From assembly GCF_003071345.1 (NCBI RefSeq), contig NZ_QCYK01000003.1, forward strand, positions 930,001 through 994,000: a stretch of 64,000 nt of DNA, in the 5' to 3' direction. The translations under genes were made by a program, and so were the position numbers. Shown piece by piece: positions 41,190 through 51,225 of the stretch; positions within the stretch are counted from its first letter, which is position 1; every line of letters begins with the position of its first letter. The notes beneath the pieces are model-generated. The model was given only the letters and a program-made list of their open reading frames with translations, made no database searches and was not told the origin of the DNA. This DNA is from Chitinophaga parva (GTDB lineage: Bacteria; Bacteroidota; Bacteroidia; Chitinophagales; Chitinophagaceae).

Positions 41190-41669
41190 ATGGCACGTTA
41201 TTCAAAAAAATCCGGTGAAATGGTGGAAAGTGCCATGCACCGCGAGAAGAAAGGAACGCTGCGGAGTGGTCGTAGCGGTAAGAAAGTGACAAATCCTAAA
41301 CAGGCTATTGCCATTGGCTTATCTGAAGCCCGGGAAAAAGGTGCAAAAGTGCCTCCCCCGCCCAAACGCAGCGCTGCCGCTAAAAAATCCACCAGTACCC
41401 GCAGCACTGCAAAGAAAGCTGCTCCTAAAAAAGCAGTCGCAAAAAAAGCGATGTCCACGCGCGGTACCACTAAAAAAGCTACGGCCAAACGCGCTACCAC
41501 AAAACGTAGCACCGCCAAAAAAGCCACTGCCAAACGCAGTACCGCCAAGCACGCCACTACTGCAAAACGCGCCTCCACCCGCAAAGTAACGGGTACGGCT
41601 AAACGCAGTACAGCTAAGCGTGCCACTGCCAAGCGCAGCACCCGCAAAACTGCGGCCCATCACGGTTAA
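41190..41669 (+). CDS. DUF6496 protein with histone-H1-like basic tail
   Basis: 159 residues from the ATG at 41190. The first ~55 residues (MARYSKKSGEMVESAMHREK, RSGRSGKKVTNPKQAIAIGL) form the DUF6496 domain, seen in Bacteroidota and other phyla. The rest is a repetitive Lys/Arg/Ala/Thr tail (TAKKAAPKKAVAKKAMSTRG, KRATAKRSTAKK-type units) similar to histone H1/Hc1 tails. It probably binds DNA or RNA and may compact the nucleoid. The repeat unit is about 5-10 residues. Likely co-transcribed with the DUF763 gene. Confidence 0.82.
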   Translation: MARYSKKSGEMVESAMHREKKGTLRSGRSGKKVTNPKQAIAIGLSEAREKGAKVPPPPKRSAAAKKSTSTRSTAKKAAPKKAVAKKAMSTRGTTKKATAKRATTKRSTAKKATAKRSTAKHATTAKRASTRKVTGTAKRSTAKRATAKRSTRKTAAHHG

Positions 41670-41753
41670 AACCATTGCCCGTTTTTTTAACACCCTTGGC
41701 CTGGTAAAGTGGAATGGCTGTTCGTTCCAGATTGCCGGGCTATTTTTTTGCCC

Positions 41754-44126
41754 CTACTCCCCGTTCCTGATGCTGCGCGCAGGATTGGCCAGCGCCGCAT
41801 GAATAGCCTGGTAGCTTACCGTACCTGCTGCAATCAGCAGGCTGGCGCCTCCCGCCAGCACAAACACACTCCACCCGATCCGGATATGATAGGCAAAGCG
41901 CTGCAACCATGTACTGGCCATCCACCATGCCACCGGTGATGCCAGTACCAGCGCCACCAGCACCAGGGCCAGGAACTCCCTGGACAACAAGGTGGTAATA
42001 TCCAGCGCGGATGCACCCAGCACCTTGCGGATGCCTACTTCGCGCTTCCGCGTGCTGGCCATAAATGTGGCCAGGCCAAAGAGCCCCAGGCAGGAAATGA
42101 AAATGGTGAGGCCCGCAAAAAGCCCGCCCAGCGTGCCAATGCGCTGTTCATTCACAAATTTTTCCGCATAAGATGCGTCCAGGAAGGTATATTCAAACGG
42201 GTAAGAGGGGTTGTATTGCTCAAACACTGCTTTGGTACGCTCCAGTGCCGTGGCGGTGGGCAATGCAGGGTTGAAGCGGATGTTTACCACGCCGGTCCAC
42301 CGTTTAGGGCCACAGAAAATGGTGGGCGTGGTAGCATCGTAAGGGGAGCGTGCAATGATATCCTGTACTACACCTACAATGGTCCAGCGCACGTTTTCCA
42401 GGGTCACAAATGTTTGCCCCACCGGTTCTTTAAAGCCCATTGCTTTGGCCGCAGATGCGTTGATAATGGCGGCGGTAGAATCGGCGGGATAGGCCTGCAG
42501 GTCTATATCGCGGCCGGCCAGGAGGCGCATGCCGGCGGTCTTCACCAGGTTGCCGTCCTGGGTTACCATGTCAAAATCCACGATGCTGCCGGGTGTTTTG
42601 CCGGCCCAGTTGATCCTGTTGCTACTGTTCCAGATGTCGATCAGGGGACTGCCGGTCTTGGTTACAGACGTGGCAATGCCCTGGCGCAGCAGCTCATTGC
42701 GCACCGCGGCGTAACTGTGTTGCAGTTCCTCTTCAATGGTGAGGTAGTAGATCGTATTGTTTTTTGCAAAACCCCGTTCCCGCTCCTGTGCGTAGTGCAA
42801 CTGGCGCTGTACAATAAGGGTGGCAATAATGAGGGCAATGGCAAAGGTGAACTGGGTTACCACTAATATCTTCCGTGGGCTCGCCACGGCACGGGCTTTC
42901 CGGAAAGTGCCTTTCAGCACCTGTACCGGGCGGAAGGCGGAGAAATAGAATGCAGGATAGCTGCCGGCCAGCAGGCCAGTGAAGAGGATGAAGCCCCCGT
43001 AGCAAAGCCAGTATTCTGCATGGTTCCATGGAATGCGCACCGGCTGGCCAATGAGGGTGGTGAAGAACGGCAGCACGGCCCAAACCAGTATGCCGGCCAG
43101 GAAACCCGCCACCAGGGCCATGGTTATTGATTCTCCCAGGAACTGGCTGATCAGTGAGAACCTGCCCGCGCCGGCCACTTTGCGTACCCCTACTTCCTTG
43201 GCCCGCTTCTCACTGCGGGCGGTGCTGAGGTTCATAAAATTGATACAGGCAATAAGCAGCAAAAAGGCGGCAATAATACCAAAGAGGCGCACCGTTTCTA
43301 TGCGCCCGCCCACATTTACCCCGTTCTCAAAACGGCTGTACAGGCGCCACTTGCTGATGGGTTGCAGGAAAATATCAGTGGGATGCAGGTCTGGCGTGGT
43401 GTAGTGGCGGGTAATGGTGTTCCTGATCGCTGCATTCACGGCAGGCAGCGCTGCGCCGGCTTGCAGCAGCACATAGGTATTGGCCACGGAAACATTCCAT
43501 CCCACATCGTTCCAGCCTACTTTATCCATGAAGGTAAAAGGCAGCAGGTAATCAAAGTGGAACTGTGAATTGAGTGGCAGGTCTTTTAGTATACCCGTTA
43601 CCGTTACAGGGCCGTAACTTTTCAGGTTTACGGTCTGGCCCATTGCGTTTTGATGACCAAAGATCCGTTCCGCAGTTTGCTGGGTGAGCACGATGCTGTT
43701 CACATCGCGGAGGGCGTTTGCGGGCTGGCCCTCCACCAGGGGAAAGCTGAAAATACGGAGGATGGAAGGATCTGCAAAGACCCCGTTGATCCTGATGTTC
43801 CGGTTGTTGGTCCCGGCTACAAATCCGCAGTTGATCATGCGGCCACTCTCCGCTATCGATGAGTTTTCCAGCTTCAGGGCCTCTGCCAGTTGACGGGGCG
43901 TGCCATCCCCGGTGTACACCTGCTGGTCTGTCCGTTCATTCCGCATTACCCGGAAAATACGGTTGCCCTGCGCATGGAAATCATCATAACTCATTTCCTG
44001 GTAGATCCAGAGCAGGATGAGCATCGCGCTGGCCATGCCTATCGCAAGACCGGCAATATTGATAGCAGAAAATCCTTTGTGGCGGAGCAGGTTGCGGAAG
44101 GCGATCTTCCAGAAGTTAGCGTTCAT
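41754..44126 (-). CDS. FtsX/MacB-type ABC transporter permease
   Basis: 790 residues with two repeats of the MacB periplasmic core plus FtsX module. The first transmembrane helix is in INIAGLAIGMASAMLILLWI (about 21-40), with three more at about 285-305, 330-350 and 375-400; the second half repeats this, ending with FMASTRKREVGIRKVLGASA (conserved cytoplasmic loop) and two final helices. This fused type is abundant in Bacteroidota, often without an adjacent ATPase, as here. The family mediates mechanotransmission or peptide/lipoprotein export; substrate unknown. Confidence 0.85.
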   Translation of the reverse strand: MNANFWKIAFRNLLRHKGFSAINIAGLAIGMASAMLILLWIYQEMSYDDFHAQGNRIFRVMRNERTDQQVYTGDGTPRQLAEALKLENSSIAESGRMINCGFVAGTNNRNIRINGVFADPSILRIFSFPLVEGQPANALRDVNSIVLTQQTAERIFGHQNAMGQTVNLKSYGPVTVTGILKDLPLNSQFHFDYLLPFTFMDKVGWNDVGWNVSVANTYVLLQAGAALPAVNAAIRNTITRHYTTPDLHPTDIFLQPISKWRLYSRFENGVNVGGRIETVRLFGIIAAFLLLIACINFMNLSTARSEKRAKEVGVRKVAGAGRFSLISQFLGESITMALVAGFLAGILVWAVLPFFTTLIGQPVRIPWNHAEYWLCYGGFILFTGLLAGSYPAFYFSAFRPVQVLKGTFRKARAVASPRKILVVTQFTFAIALIIATLIVQRQLHYAQERERGFAKNNTIYYLTIEEELQHSYAAVRNELLRQGIATSVTKTGSPLIDIWNSSNRINWAGKTPGSIVDFDMVTQDGNLVKTAGMRLLAGRDIDLQAYPADSTAAIINASAAKAMGFKEPVGQTFVTLENVRWTIVGVVQDIIARSPYDATTPTIFCGPKRWTGVVNIRFNPALPTATALERTKAVFEQYNPSYPFEYTFLDASYAEKFVNEQRIGTLGGLFAGLTIFISCLGLFGLATFMASTRKREVGIRKVLGASALDITTLLSREFLALVLVALVLASPVAWWMASTWLQRFAYHIRIGWSVFVLAGGASLLIAAGTVSYQAIHAALANPARSIRNGE

Positions 44127-44337
44127 GAAACGTGGTTAAGGTACAGGCACTTCCACAGGCCTTGTACCACGTTGCGGAGATTTGTATATTATTTTGATAC
44201 ACATTAATAAATATAAAATATGTTCAATAGCGCACATAAACCCGTCCGTTTCAGTACAGGCTGGGAATGTATGTACGCCGGCGGCCGGGTTACGCCTGGC
44301 CATGCACGCATCCTGGTGCAGGGCCCTTCAGCCCCCG

Positions 44338-45231
44338 CTAGAGGATATACTCATCATGGTTCACCGGCTTCTCCGGCGCAGGTATGTCGGTTTCTCCCAT
44401 CATCTGCAGCAGGTTGATCTCGATGGTACGGGTAATGCTGTTGAGCGGGATGCCTGCCGGCTTCTCCTCAAACGGGTTCATGAGGCTCATGCCGTTGATA
44501 TGCGTGGTATGAAATACAAAACCCACCATCCACCCCAGGAAAATAGCCAGGGGGCCGGCGCTCTCGCCAATGGCCATGGTGATGAGAACGATCAGGATCC
44601 AGATAAACAGCTTGGTGAAGTAGATGTAGGTAGTGGGGAATACCGTGTTGTTAATGCGCTCTGACTTGCCCATGCTGTCGCAAAAATCCTTCAGCAGGTT
44701 ATTGAGGGCCAGGAAACGGAAGCCATCCACCTGCTGTCCCTTGCTGAGGCGCTGCAGGTCGCGGGCCTGTATGTCCAGGATGGCATTGGGCACATTGGTA
44801 TGGCGCACCACTTCTTCCTCCTCGCCCACCAGCAGGAATGCCGTATAAGCGGTACTGTCATCTTTACGCAGCCCGGCTTTCAGTGCATACAGGAATGCCA
44901 GGTGGCGCTTCACCATTTGCAATGCAAGCGGGCGGCTGCCTGGTTCGGAGAAGTGCAGCAGGTTGCGTGCCCAGGACCGGCTGTCATTCACCAGGGCGCC
45001 CCAGATAATGCGGGCTTCCCACCACCGGTTATAGCCCTGGTTACTGTTAAAGGCGATGAAGAACGCTAACGCTGTGCCCAGTAAAGCCGGCAGGGCCGCG
45101 GGGATCTGGTGTTTGGGTAAAAGGTCTCTATCGGTGAAATAAGCCGCGGTACACAGTACGATCATCATGAGGTCTATGCGCCAGGTGATCTGTATAATCC
45201 GGGGAACGCTGAGGTTCTGACGTAGTAACAT
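44338..45231 (-). CDS. Bestrophin-family ion channel
   Basis: 297 residues with four transmembrane helices. Family features are ITWRIDLMMIVLCTAAYF (about 15-32), LGTALAFFIAFNSNQGYNRW (about 51-70), where the FNSNQGYNRWWEARIIWG segment is the strongest bestrophin signature, and a C-terminal DIPAP-like segment. Bacterial bestrophins are pentameric and mostly conduct cations, unlike the animal chloride channels. The exact ion is not known. Inner membrane, no operon partner. Confidence 0.85.
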   Translation of the reverse strand: MLLRQNLSVPRIIQITWRIDLMMIVLCTAAYFTDRDLLPKHQIPAALPALLGTALAFFIAFNSNQGYNRWWEARIIWGALVNDSRSWARNLLHFSEPGSRPLALQMVKRHLAFLYALKAGLRKDDSTAYTAFLLVGEEEEVVRHTNVPNAILDIQARDLQRLSKGQQVDGFRFLALNNLLKDFCDSMGKSERINNTVFPTTYIYFTKLFIWILIVLITMAIGESAGPLAIFLGWMVGFVFHTTHINGMSLMNPFEEKPAGIPLNSITRTIEINLLQMMGETDIPAPEKPVNHDEYIL

Positions 45232-45394
45232 GGACTTGCATTAGACCATGAAAATAATAAAAAACGCGGTGATACACTGCATACCTGTTAAGGTTTGCAG
45301 CATACCGCCGCGCATAAACACACTCACACTTTCAATCTCCTCTAATTCCTGTTCCTCGTACTAACAACAAGTTTATTGTAACGTTACTCAGCCC

Positions 45395-45727
45395 TCAATA
45401 TACGTCTGGTACGGGGGCAAGCACGGTGCGTAGTTTGCCTTGTTTGTTCTGCTGTGCCAGGGTAGTTCCCTGCCCGCTGACCGGTTCATGTTTGCGCTGC
45501 CCGCATTTACGCAGCACCCGCACATTTACGCCACAAATGCCTTTCAGCTCTTCTTCCAGTTGCGCTACGGATCTTTCCGGACGTACATCGATCGATTTTG
45601 CTTCACCGGCAAAGCCGCTATCGGCAGTTGACGTGGTCAGGAAGTCCAGTTTTAAATACGGATACATTTCCTGGAAGCGGTTCTGGATGTTAAAAAGCAG
45701 ATCGTCTGCCTGGATGGATATTTGCAT
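45395..45727 (-). CDS. Small hypothetical protein
   Basis: 110 residues from the Met at 45727 (MQISIQADDLLFNIQNRFQE); a Met at 45751 adds eight residues and cannot be excluded. It has a mixed alpha/beta-like pattern (YPYLKLDFLTT, SVAQLEEELKGICGVNVRVL) and a Gln/Lys-rich C-terminal half. The shape of the first 90 residues suggests a compact globular protein, not membrane-bound. I do not recognise the family. Confidence 0.5.
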   Translation of the reverse strand: MQISIQADDLLFNIQNRFQEMYPYLKLDFLTTSTADSGFAGEAKSIDVRPERSVAQLEEELKGICGVNVRVLRKCGQRKHEPVSGQGTTLAQQNKQGKLRTVLAPVPDVY

Positions 45728-45905
45728 GGGAATAGATTTTTCGAGGTTCATTGCTATGCAAATGTACACGCAGGTAAAGCCGTAAAAAATGACATTATAT
45801 CATCTTTCACTATGATCTTTATCATCTCCACCGGCCCGCCAGCTTATTGTTAAAGGACTCCCCTAAACCAGTATTGTTTTTCCTTAATGAATAGTTAAAG
45901 ACCGA

Positions 45906-48900
45906 TTAAACAAGGGCCGGTGTATTGTCCTTTCTCTTGTTCAGCAACCAGAGAAAAGTGGGTAGCACCACTAATAAAAGCGGCAGTGCCAGCACCAGGC
46001 CGCCGGTAACCGCAATGGCCAGGGGCTGGTGCAGCTGCGCACCCGCGCCTATACCCAGTGCCAGGGGCAGCAGGGCCATGATAGCCCCTGTGGCGGTCAT
46101 CAGCTTGGGCCGCAGGCGGGTGCTGATAGCATAAATGATCGCTTCCCGGGGATTGCTGTGGTGCACGGTTTCCAGGTACTGCCAGTAAGTGAAGATGGCA
46201 TTTTCACCGATGATACCCACGATCATAATCAGCCCGGTATAGCTGCCAACATTCAATGGCGTACCGGTAACGTAAAGCGCTACGCAACTACCTGCCACGC
46301 CCAGCGCGGCAATGAGCAGCACCAGCGCGGCAATGCGGAAATCGCGGAACAGGAACAGCAGTACGCAGAACACCAGGAGGCCGGCCGTGAGCAGGATGAG
46401 GAGCAACTCGCGGAAGGACTGCTGCTGCTGGGCGAAATCGCCCCCGTAAGTGATATGGTAGCCAGGTGGTAAATGCACTGCTGCGGCAATATTTGCCTGC
46501 AGGGCCGTGATCACCGTGCCCAGGCTGCGGGTGCCATCCAGGCGGCCGGTCACCACCCCCATGGTTTGCAGGTTTTCCCGTTGTACCTCGGCGGCGCCCG
46601 GCTGCACGGTTACCGTAGCCAGGGTGTTTAGGGGGCGCAGCTGGCCGCCGGGCAGGAAAATGGGCAGCTCCTGCAGCGTGGACACGGTTTGGCGGCGGTT
46701 ATTGGGCATCACCATGCGGATGGCCACTTGTTGCTCCTGGGTGAGCATGGTGCCTACCTGGCTGCCTTCCAGGGCCTGCTGCACCTGGTTTTGCAGGGCC
46801 AGGGGTGTAAGGCCAAACTGGGCCAGCCTGGCGGCATCCGGTACAATGCTCAGGGATGGCCCGGCTATCACAACGCCGTCAAAGGCATCGGCTGTGCCGG
46901 GTGTTTTTTCCATAACGGCAGCGATCTGTTGAGAGAGCGTTTTCAGTTGGGCGGCATCACTGCCGAATACCTTGATCTCAATGGGCTGCACGGAGGCCAT
47001 CAGGTCGCCGAGCATGTCTCCTATCACCTGGCCAAAATCCACGCGCAGCGCGGGTTGTGTGCCTTCTATGCGGATGCGGATGTCGTTGATCACTTCATCG
47101 GTAGTACGCTTGCGGTTGGGATTGAGCTGGATGAGATAATCGCCGGTGTTAGGCTCCGTAATAAAGAAGCCCATCTGCGTACCGGTGCGGCGGGAATAGG
47201 CGGTTACCTCCGGCGTGCTGGTAATGATCTTCTCTACCTCGCGCAGCATGCGGTCTGTCTCCGCCAGCGATGTGCCGGGGGGCGATGCGTAGTCCAGTAC
47301 AATGCCCCCTTCATCCATCTCCGGCAGGAAGCCGGTTTCCAGCCTGGGAATGATAAATATTACCGCCGCTACCAACAGGGCTGCAAAGCCAATGGCGATC
47401 CAGGGCCGGTCCATGAAGAACGATACCCAGCGCCGGTTGTTCACCCCATGTGCTTTCATGGGTTTGGGCCGCTTGTTGAACAGAGCATATACTACCGGCA
47501 GGCCTATCCAGGTAACGAAGAATGAGCACACCAGTGTAATGATCATGGCATTGGTCATCACCTTGAAGTAAGCCCCTGCCACGCCAGTCATGAATACAAA
47601 GGGAATAAAGATCACCAGGGTGCTGAGGGAAGAGCCCAGCATGGCCGGGAACAGGTAGCGGATAGCCTCCTGCAGCAGGTCTGCCGTGGGGCGGTCCGGG
47701 TGCTCTTCATGCGTGCGGTGCAGTTGTTCCACCACTACAATGGCATCGTCTATAATAAGCCCTATGGCGGCTGCAATGGCGCCCAGGGTCATAATGTTCA
47801 GCGTATAGCCGATGGCGTAGAGGATGATCATGGTAAGCCCCAGCGTGATGGGCACTGTAACCAGGATAGTGGCACTGGCCTTCAGTGAGCGCAGGAAGAT
47901 AAAGGACACGATCATGGCCAGCCCCAATCCTATCCACAAACAATCCGATACGCTGCGGATGGAGGTGTTCACAAAATCAGCCTGTATGTAATAGGGCCTT
48001 ACGCGCACGCCTTGCGGCAGCAAGGCTTTCAGCGCCTTCACCTGTTTTTCCATGGCTGCGGAGAGGGCCACCACGTTGGCGCTGGGCTGGGAAACGATGG
48101 CTACCAGCACGGCATCGTGCCCATTGGCATTGATACGGGTATAGTTGATGGCTTCCTGCACGCTTACGGTGGCAATATCGCGCAGCAGTACCACGCGTTT
48201 ACCGTCATTGCGCACTACGATCTGTTCCAGGGTACCCAGGTTGTGCACACTGGCATCTGTAACGGTGAGGTATTGCAGCTTGTAGTCAGACAGGTAGCCG
48301 CCGGAGGCAATGAAATTGGTCTGGGCCAGCGCATTGGCCACCATGTCCGGCGTGATGCCCAGGCTACTCATTTTTTCCGGCATTAGTTGCAGCCAGCATT
48401 CCTTGGTAGCGCCGCCACTGATGCGCACTTCCGCCACCCCGGGCACCTGCGAGAGGTAAGGGCGCACGGTGTTCATGGCCAACAGTTTCAGCGCAATGGG
48501 TGAAAGGTTGTGGCTTTCCAGCGTGTAGCCCATTACAGGCAGTATAGCAGGGTTCATCTTGGCGGCGGTCAGCTGCACCCCGGGGGGGAGTTGGTCCTTT
48601 ACTTCTGCCAGTTTGGAATTAATGCGCTGCAGGGCGGCGTCAATATCGCTGCCCTCTGCCATGAAAGCGGAGATCTCACAGCTCCCGCGGCTGGTGGTGC
48701 TGCGCAGGTTCTGAAGGTCTGGTATTTGTTTGATGGCATTTTCCAGCGGCTTGGTCACGGTGATCATCATCTTGTCCACCGGCTGCAGGCCGGCATCTGC
48801 AATGATCTTGATCTTAGGAAAGGTGACCTGCGGAAAAAGACTGGCCTGCAGGTGCACATAAGCATACACGCCACCGATGATGATGAGCGCCAGCAGCAAG

Positions 48901-48944
48901 GTGATGGGATTGCGATGGTGCGTAAAGTAATTGCGGGTGTTCAT
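45906..48944 (-). CDS. Efflux RND transporter permease subunit
   Basis: 1012 residues with the RND layout of 12 transmembrane helices and two large periplasmic loops. The central helix carries GAIAAAIGLIIDDAIVVVEQ (Asp pair near 400), as in hydrophobic-drug (HAE1-like) pumps rather than the CzcA metal type; FFVTWIGLPVVYALF and a C-terminal LLLVVLPTFLWLLNKRK are also family-like. It exports substrates from periplasm or membrane using the proton gradient. It is last in the operon after the TolC and adaptor genes (10 nt from the adaptor stop). Substrate unknown. Confidence 0.9.
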   Translation of the reverse strand: MNTRNYFTHHRNPITLLLALIIIGGVYAYVHLQASLFPQVTFPKIKIIADAGLQPVDKMMITVTKPLENAIKQIPDLQNLRSTTSRGSCEISAFMAEGSDIDAALQRINSKLAEVKDQLPPGVQLTAAKMNPAILPVMGYTLESHNLSPIALKLLAMNTVRPYLSQVPGVAEVRISGGATKECWLQLMPEKMSSLGITPDMVANALAQTNFIASGGYLSDYKLQYLTVTDASVHNLGTLEQIVVRNDGKRVVLLRDIATVSVQEAINYTRINANGHDAVLVAIVSQPSANVVALSAAMEKQVKALKALLPQGVRVRPYYIQADFVNTSIRSVSDCLWIGLGLAMIVSFIFLRSLKASATILVTVPITLGLTMIILYAIGYTLNIMTLGAIAAAIGLIIDDAIVVVEQLHRTHEEHPDRPTADLLQEAIRYLFPAMLGSSLSTLVIFIPFVFMTGVAGAYFKVMTNAMIITLVCSFFVTWIGLPVVYALFNKRPKPMKAHGVNNRRWVSFFMDRPWIAIGFAALLVAAVIFIIPRLETGFLPEMDEGGIVLDYASPPGTSLAETDRMLREVEKIITSTPEVTAYSRRTGTQMGFFITEPNTGDYLIQLNPNRKRTTDEVINDIRIRIEGTQPALRVDFGQVIGDMLGDLMASVQPIEIKVFGSDAAQLKTLSQQIAAVMEKTPGTADAFDGVVIAGPSLSIVPDAARLAQFGLTPLALQNQVQQALEGSQVGTMLTQEQQVAIRMVMPNNRRQTVSTLQELPIFLPGGQLRPLNTLATVTVQPGAAEVQRENLQTMGVVTGRLDGTRSLGTVITALQANIAAAVHLPPGYHITYGGDFAQQQQSFRELLLILLTAGLLVFCVLLFLFRDFRIAALVLLIAALGVAGSCVALYVTGTPLNVGSYTGLIMIVGIIGENAIFTYWQYLETVHHSNPREAIIYAISTRLRPKLMTATGAIMALLPLALGIGAGAQLHQPLAIAVTGGLVLALPLLLVVLPTFLWLLNKRKDNTPALV

Positions 48945-48954
48945 GTAGCGTTGC

Positions 48955-49884
48955 TTATTGTTTTGTTACCTGCACCTTGGCGGTGTCTGCCAGTCCATAG
49001 TTGCCGCTCACCAGGATGCGGTCTGTGAGTGAAAGCTGTGGTGTGGTGATCTCTACCCTGCCATTGCTTTCCAAACCTTTTTGTACCGGCACTTTCACGG
49101 CCGTGTTGCTATCCAGCATGCGCATGATCCAGTATTCACTTTGGGTCTCATCGGTGAGCAGCGCAGTGCGGGGCAGCGTGATGGCCTGCGGATGCGCGGT
49201 GCGTTGTATGCGTACCTGGGCTACCAGGTTTTCCGGCAAGGCTGCGTTGGCCGCCACTTTGATCACTACTTTCTGGGTTTGTGCCAATGAATCCGCACTG
49301 GGCATAATGGCGCTCACCACGCCGGGCAGGCGTGTACTGTCTGGCAGCAACAGGCTTACCCGCTTTTGCAGGGTCACGGCATTGCGCAGCTCAAAAGGCA
49401 CATTGAGCACAAAGGCAAAGCTGCTTTGATCGCTGATCACCGCTACCTGTTCTGCTTCCTGCACGTAGTCGCCCTCCTGGTGGTTCAGCTGCGTGATATA
49501 GCCGCTGGTAGTAGCTTTTACGCCATTGACACCGGAAAACTTAAAGCTGGAATCCAGCAGGTTCACCGCGTTGCCAATGCTGCGCGACTCGCGGGTGCGC
49601 ACGGTAAAGAGCAGTTGGCCTGCATGCACGGCCTGGCCGGGTTGCAGGTGGATGGACTGGATATAGCCGGCTGTATTGGCGCGGGCATAGCTTTGCTGCA
49701 GGAAAGTGGCTGTGGCATTGAGCGACACGGAATCGCTGAGCGTTTCCTGTGTGGGCTGGATCACGGTGACCGGTGTTACAGGATCGGCGGTGGTTTCTTC
49801 TTCCGCGGGTGCGTTGTTGTTTTGACAGGCGCAAAGACTGGCCAGCAGCAACAGGTATAATGAGTGGCGGTACATCTTTATCAT
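48955..49884 (-). CDS. Efflux RND periplasmic adaptor subunit (membrane fusion lipoprotein)
   Basis: 309 residues; the leader YRHSLYLLLLASLCAC ends in a lipobox, so the protein is a lipoprotein in the inner membrane. The MFP core shows ARANTAGYIQSIHLQPGQAV (lipoyl-like), QLNHQEGDYVQEAEQVAVIS and a membrane-proximal barrel (RVEITTPQLSLTDRILVSGN). It links pump and outer-membrane channel. Its start codon overlaps the tolC stop by 4 nt (ATGA), suggesting translational coupling. Internal Met (49875) is an alternative start. Confidence 0.88.
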   Translation of the reverse strand: MIKMYRHSLYLLLLASLCACQNNNAPAEEETTADPVTPVTVIQPTQETLSDSVSLNATATFLQQSYARANTAGYIQSIHLQPGQAVHAGQLLFTVRTRESRSIGNAVNLLDSSFKFSGVNGVKATTSGYITQLNHQEGDYVQEAEQVAVISDQSSFAFVLNVPFELRNAVTLQKRVSLLLPDSTRLPGVVSAIMPSADSLAQTQKVVIKVAANAALPENLVAQVRIQRTAHPQAITLPRTALLTDETQSEYWIMRMLDSNTAVKVPVQKGLESNGRVEITTPQLSLTDRILVSGNYGLADTAKVQVTKQ

Positions 49885-51116
49885 TTGTTCCAGTAATTGA
49901 TCTGAGCAATAAGTTGCAGGCGGCTCACAGTGTTCTGGGTAAGCAGGTTGCGTGCGGTGAGGTAATTATCAAGGGCTATCACCAGGTCCGGGATGCGGGC
50001 ATCGCCGGTGGCTAAGAGTTTCAGGTTAATGTTCACCAGCCCTTCCGCATACTTCACCTGGTGGTTAATATTGGCCAGCAGGGCTTGTGTGCCGGCCAGT
50101 TGCTGGTGCAGCTGGGCCAGTTGCTGGTTGTACTGCCGGGTAAAAAAATCCTGGTAGCCCAGTCTTGTTTTCTCGGCAATGTCCAGCTGCTCATGCTGCA
50201 TGCGGCGCTGGTGGCCGTCGTAGATGGGCACACTCACGGTGAGGCCTACACTGGAACCAAAATGTTTGTAAGGGGTAAGTTGTAAAGAAGAGTTGTAACC
50301 TCCGTCCACGAAGGCGGATAATTTAGGCTTATAAGCATAATCTACCAGGGCATGCCGGTTGCGCAGGCTCAGGCTGTCTATCTGGTACTGGCGGAAGAAT
50401 GCGGAATGTGCTGCATCCGGCAGGGCCGCTACTTCCAGCTGGGGCGGTGCCAGGTCTGCCGCAGCCGTGTCTACCATACCACATAAATAATTAAGGGTGG
50501 CAAAATCGTTGCGGTATTGCAGCTCCTGTTGCTGCAGTGACAGTTCCTGCTGCTGCACGGTCACGAGGAAGGCCAGGTAATCCGTTTGCCGGTATATATT
50601 ACTATCTGTCATGCGCTTCAGCAGGGAGGCCTCCTGGCGCAGCAGGCGGGCGGTTTCTTCGGTGAAGTGCAGTTGTTCCAGGTCGCCGTAAGTGGTGATG
50701 TACTGGGTGGTAATGGTGCGTTGCAGGTCCTGGATGGTGCGCACGGCGTTGTTGTCCAGCGCCTGGTTTTGCAGGGTAATGGCGCGCAGCTGGGTGTTGA
50801 GGTTTTGCTTACCCGTAAAGTTCTTGCGCACGGTTACCACGGCGTTTACCAGCGCCCCGTTGGTGATCACCTCATCATAGCCCCAGCCATGGATGTTAGG
50901 TGCATACAGGTTGTTACTGGAACCGTCTACCAGGAGGCCATACCCGGCGCGGAGCCGCAGGCTGTCTATGCGGTTAGATGCCTGCTGTTGCTGCAGGTCA
51001 TTGAGCAGGGGGCTATTGGTAGTGGCTTGTTGCAGGTAATCGTTGAGCGTGCGGGTCTGGGCCAGCGAAGGCAGTTGCAGGAGTACAAGCAGGAGTAAGT
51101 GGTATAACGTTTTCAC
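49881..51116 (-). CDS. TolC-family outer-membrane channel
   Basis: 411 residues with a signal peptide (MKTLYHLLLLVLLQLPSLAQ); the start codon is GTG at 51116. It has the long helical repeats of TolC proteins (LNDYLQQATTNSPLLNDLQQ, QQEYLQ-type Gln-rich helices and LGYQDFFTRQYNQQLAQLHQ). It forms an outer-membrane trimer channel. First gene of the RND operon, followed with a 4-nt overlap by the adaptor. Confidence 0.87.
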   Translation of the reverse strand: MKTLYHLLLLVLLQLPSLAQTRTLNDYLQQATTNSPLLNDLQQQQASNRIDSLRLRAGYGLLVDGSSNNLYAPNIHGWGYDEVITNGALVNAVVTVRKNFTGKQNLNTQLRAITLQNQALDNNAVRTIQDLQRTITTQYITTYGDLEQLHFTEETARLLRQEASLLKRMTDSNIYRQTDYLAFLVTVQQQELSLQQQELQYRNDFATLNYLCGMVDTAAADLAPPQLEVAALPDAAHSAFFRQYQIDSLSLRNRHALVDYAYKPKLSAFVDGGYNSSLQLTPYKHFGSSVGLTVSVPIYDGHQRRMQHEQLDIAEKTRLGYQDFFTRQYNQQLAQLHQQLAGTQALLANINHQVKYAEGLVNINLKLLATGDARIPDLVIALDNYLTARNLLTQNTVSRLQLIAQINYWNK

Positions 51117-51178
51117 GTAGCAAACCTAGCGGCTGATTCTGTGTAGAATGTGTAGCGGCGTGTTAAATAACGTTAAAT

Positions 51179-51216
51179 TAAAAAGGGTTTCAAACCTACG
51201 TCTGAAACCCTTTTTT
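51179..51216 (-). terminator. Terminator downstream of tRNA-Arg copy 1
   Basis: GGGTTTCA and TGAAACCC arms with flanking A/T runs (51181-51192 with 51203-51216). On the minus strand it lies just past the tRNA at 51226. Confidence 0.75.
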
Positions 51217-51225
51217 GACCTCTCG

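Noticed and set aside
45906..51116. Heavy-metal (CzcA-type) assignment for the RND operon
   Set aside because: The central helix has a DD pair (IIDDAIVVVEQ) like drug pumps; no metal-binding residues or metal regulator are visible. The substrate is left open.
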